Shown piece by piece: positions 5,500 through 6,946 of a stretch of DNA of 6,946 nucleotides (position 1 is its first letter; each line of letters opens with the position of its first letter). The notes beneath the pieces are model-generated. The model was not told the DNA's origin and did no database searches. It saw nothing but the letters and a program-made list of their open reading frames with translations. The stretch comes from Pseudomonadota bacterium (lineage in GTDB: Bacteria > Pseudomonadota > Gammaproteobacteria > Xanthomonadales > Xanthomonadaceae): NCBI GenBank assembly GCA_023453655.1, contig JAEXTE010000207.1:1-6946 (forward strand), read 5' to 3'. The translations under genes were made by a program, and so were the position numbers.

Positions 5500-6027
5500 A
5501 TGTCCTTGGCCGTCCGCGTGTTCGGCTCGGGAGGCCTCGCCAGTGCGTTGAGCACACTCGTGGTGTCGGTCTTCAGCCGGCGCCGCAGCGGGGCGACCGC
5601 CGCCGGCACGAATGCCGCCAGCCAGTGGCTCTGGTATCCGCGGGCACGGCATGTCTCGCGTCCTTCGCTGCGGTACACCGCGACAGGCTACGCGATACAC
5701 CACGCCAGTTCGCTGCTCTGGGCTTCCGTGTACGAAGCGACGCGTCCCGAGCAGGCCCCCTTGCGCGGGCAGGTGGTCCGTGCCGCAGGCACCGCGGCGC
5801 TCGCTTACGTCGTGGACTACCACGTCGTCCCCCGCCGGCTCAGTCCCGGCTTCGAGCACCGGATCGGACCGGCCGGCGTGGCGGCGGCGTATGCCGCATT
5901 CGGGCTGGGCCTGCTGCTGGCCAGCCGCTGCGCGCGACATGCGAAGGTGCGGGCGGTGGTCAATCCGGGTCCCGCGCGGCGGGGTCGAGCGCGACGGGCG
6001 CCAGCGGCTCGCTCGCCGGACCGTTGA
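5500..6027 (+). CDS. Hypothetical membrane protein, divergent from the SDR gene
   Basis: The 175-residue protein has hydrophobic segments at about 7-25, 61-78, 92-110 and 123-142. Notable features are NAASQWLW (38-45), RPSLRYTATGYAIHHASSLLWA (54-75) with a paired histidine, and VVDYHVVPRRLSPGFEHRI (104-122). I recall this pattern from uncharacterised proteobacterial membrane proteins, but the function is unknown. ATG 5500 fits the expected N-terminus of the family but has no good ribosome binding site. Longer in-frame starts (from 5239) would run antisense through the SDR domain and are rejected. The last 23 residues or so are basic and lie antisense to the Rieske gene (68-base convergent overlap), so the C-terminus looks like drift into a late stop. 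Its hydrophobicity pattern and similarity impression, not its start, are the evidence that it is real. Confidence 0.75.
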   Translation: MSLAVRVFGSGGLASALSTLVVSVFSRRRSGATAAGTNAASQWLWYPRARHVSRPSLRYTATGYAIHHASSLLWASVYEATRPEQAPLRGQVVRAAGTAALAYVVDYHVVPRRLSPGFEHRIGPAGVAAAYAAFGLGLLLASRCARHAKVRAVVNPGPARRGRARRAPAARSPDR

Positions 6028-6946
6028 GGACGGCGCCGGTCGTCGCCTCGAAGCGCGACCCGTGGCAGGGGCAGTCCCAGGACTTCTCCTCGCTGCTCCA
6101 GCGCACCACGCAGCCCATATGGGTGCAGCGCGCATCGTGCGCGTGCAGTGCACCATGCCCGTCGCGGTACACCGCGATCCGGTGGAGTCCGCGGCGGATC
6201 ACCGCACCGTTGCCCGGCGTGAGTTCGGCGGGATCGGACAGATCCGCGGGCGCCACCCAGTCGCGGTACTGGGCCCCGGCGTTGAGGTTCTCGCGCAGCC
6301 ATGGGCCGGCGCTCGTCCAGCGCCGCCGCGCCGGATCGTAGAGTTCGGCCCACGGGTTGGACCGACCCTGCACCAGGTCGCACAGCAGCAATGCGCCCAG
6401 GGTGCCGTGGGTCAGGCCGTTGCCCGAATCGCCGGTCAGCAGGTAGACGTTCTCGTGCTGCGGGTCGGCGCCGATGAAAGCGAGTCCGTCGGCGGGCTCG
6501 AGCACCTGCCCGGACCAGGCGGCGGTAAAGCGGGTGACCGAGGGGAAGTGCCGGCGGGTCCAGGCCTGCAGCCGCGCATAGACTTCCGGATCGTCGTCCT
6601 GCCCGACCTTGTGGTCCGCGCCGCCTGCGAGGACCAGCACCTCGCCCGCTCCGCCACCCTCGCACAGGCGCACGTAGTGGTAGGGATCGGCGTCGTCCCA
6701 GTACAGCGCGTCCGGAATCGAGTCCCGAGGCGCATGGCCCGCCACCACATTGGTGCGGTACGGCGCCTGCTTCATCCAGCCTACACGGGTTGCGTGGAAC
6801 GGCACGTTCGAAGCTGCCACCACCGCACGCGCCTGCAGCGTGACACCGTCGGCGAGCACCACGCGCGGCGCATCGCCGCCTTCGATGGACGCGACGTTGG
6901 CGCGCAACAGCTGCGCGCCCGCCTGCCGGACGGCGCCGGCCAGGTG
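5960..6946 (-). CDS. FAD-dependent oxidoreductase with C-terminal Rieske [2Fe-2S] domain, N-terminus beyond the window
   Basis: The last 328 residues are present and the frame is open to the right edge; the N-terminal FAD-binding GxGxxG part is outside. The visible part holds the rest of a DAO-type (glycine/D-amino-acid-oxidase-like) flavoprotein fold. It ends with TGDSGNGLTHGTLGALL (about 171-187), the C-terminal FAD-contacting motif, then a linker. A Rieske domain follows with CTHMGC (C274, H276, C279) and CPCHGSRF (C292, C294, H295). The Cys-X-His and Cys-X-X-His ligand pairs plus the two extra cysteines that form the stabilising disulfide are all intact, so a functional cluster is expected. 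Electrons probably pass between FAD and the iron-sulfur cluster; substrate and partner are unknown. A TTG at 6907 could be mistaken for a start, but coding continues upstream of it. The 3' end overlaps the convergent membrane gene by 68 bases. Confidence 0.93.
   Translation of the reverse strand, partial: HLAGAVRQAGAQLLRANVASIEGGDAPRVVLADGVTLQARAVVAASNVPFHATRVGWMKQAPYRTNVVAGHAPRDSIPDALYWDDADPYHYVRLCEGGGAGEVLVLAGGADHKVGQDDDPEVYARLQAWTRRHFPSVTRFTAAWSGQVLEPADGLAFIGADPQHENVYLLTGDSGNGLTHGTLGALLLCDLVQGRSNPWAELYDPARRRWTSAGPWLRENLNAGAQYRDWVAPADLSDPAELTPGNGAVIRRGLHRIAVYRDGHGALHAHDARCTHMGCVVRWSSEEKSWDCPCHGSRFEATTGAVLNGPASEPLAPVALDPAARDPD

Noticed and set aside
5479..6156. N-terminal extension of the SDR frame up to 6156
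   Set aside because: The extension runs antisense through the membrane protein gene and into the Rieske gene, has no domain-like sequence, and the SDR nucleotide-binding motif should be near the N-terminus.
4518..6341. 607-codon open frame on the plus strand
   Set aside because: It crosses antisense over the SDR gene, the divergent membrane gene in another frame and part of the Rieske gene. Arginine/alanine-rich with no domain.

Overview
The window (about two-thirds G+C) looks like chromosomal DNA from a gammaproteobacterium, most likely a member of the Xanthomonadaceae/Lysobacteraceae (Lysobacter, Luteimonas or Pseudoxanthomonas-like). The reasons are the high G+C, a gammaproteobacterial-type dif site, and a short-Q-loop (cyanide-insensitive type) cytochrome bd oxidase. 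The genus is inference, since no database could be searched.

Layout. At the left edge is a 3'-truncated tRNA-Ala(GGC) on the minus strand with a textbook sigma-70 promoter (75-103). From 104 to 763 no protein gene can be supported. This gap holds a 28-bp XerC/XerD recombination site (dif, 541-568), an inverted repeat just to its left (512-531) and a possible rho-independent terminator (648-672). By hand count, GC skew of the plus strand changes from positive left of the site (181-480: 123 G, 89 C) to negative right of it (571-750: 43 G, 67 C). This is the pattern expected at the real replication terminus.

Right of dif, a small two-helix membrane protein gene (764-1261, plus) converges on a run of four minus-strand genes. 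In transcription order these are an NAD(P)-binding SDR fused to a DoxX-like membrane domain (5478-4225), a DUF2269 membrane protein (4234-3758, overlapping the SDR stop), cydA/cioA (3705-2302) and cydB/cioB (2302-1289, overlapping cydA by one base). The tight junctions suggest one transcript for a membrane redox module ending in a quinol oxidase. Just upstream of the SDR a divergent membrane protein gene (5500-6027, plus) begins, and its 3' end overlaps by 68 bp the 3' end of an FAD-dependent oxidoreductase with a C-terminal Rieske [2Fe-2S] domain (5960 to beyond the right edge, minus).

The points most worth checking are the dif site with its skew switch; the perfect hairpin that fills the space between a Shine-Dalgarno-like sequence and the cydA start codon; and the unclear start of the SDR gene, which abuts a divergent gene with no room for ordinary promoters. 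I found no CRISPR array, insertion sequence or complete novel defence system.
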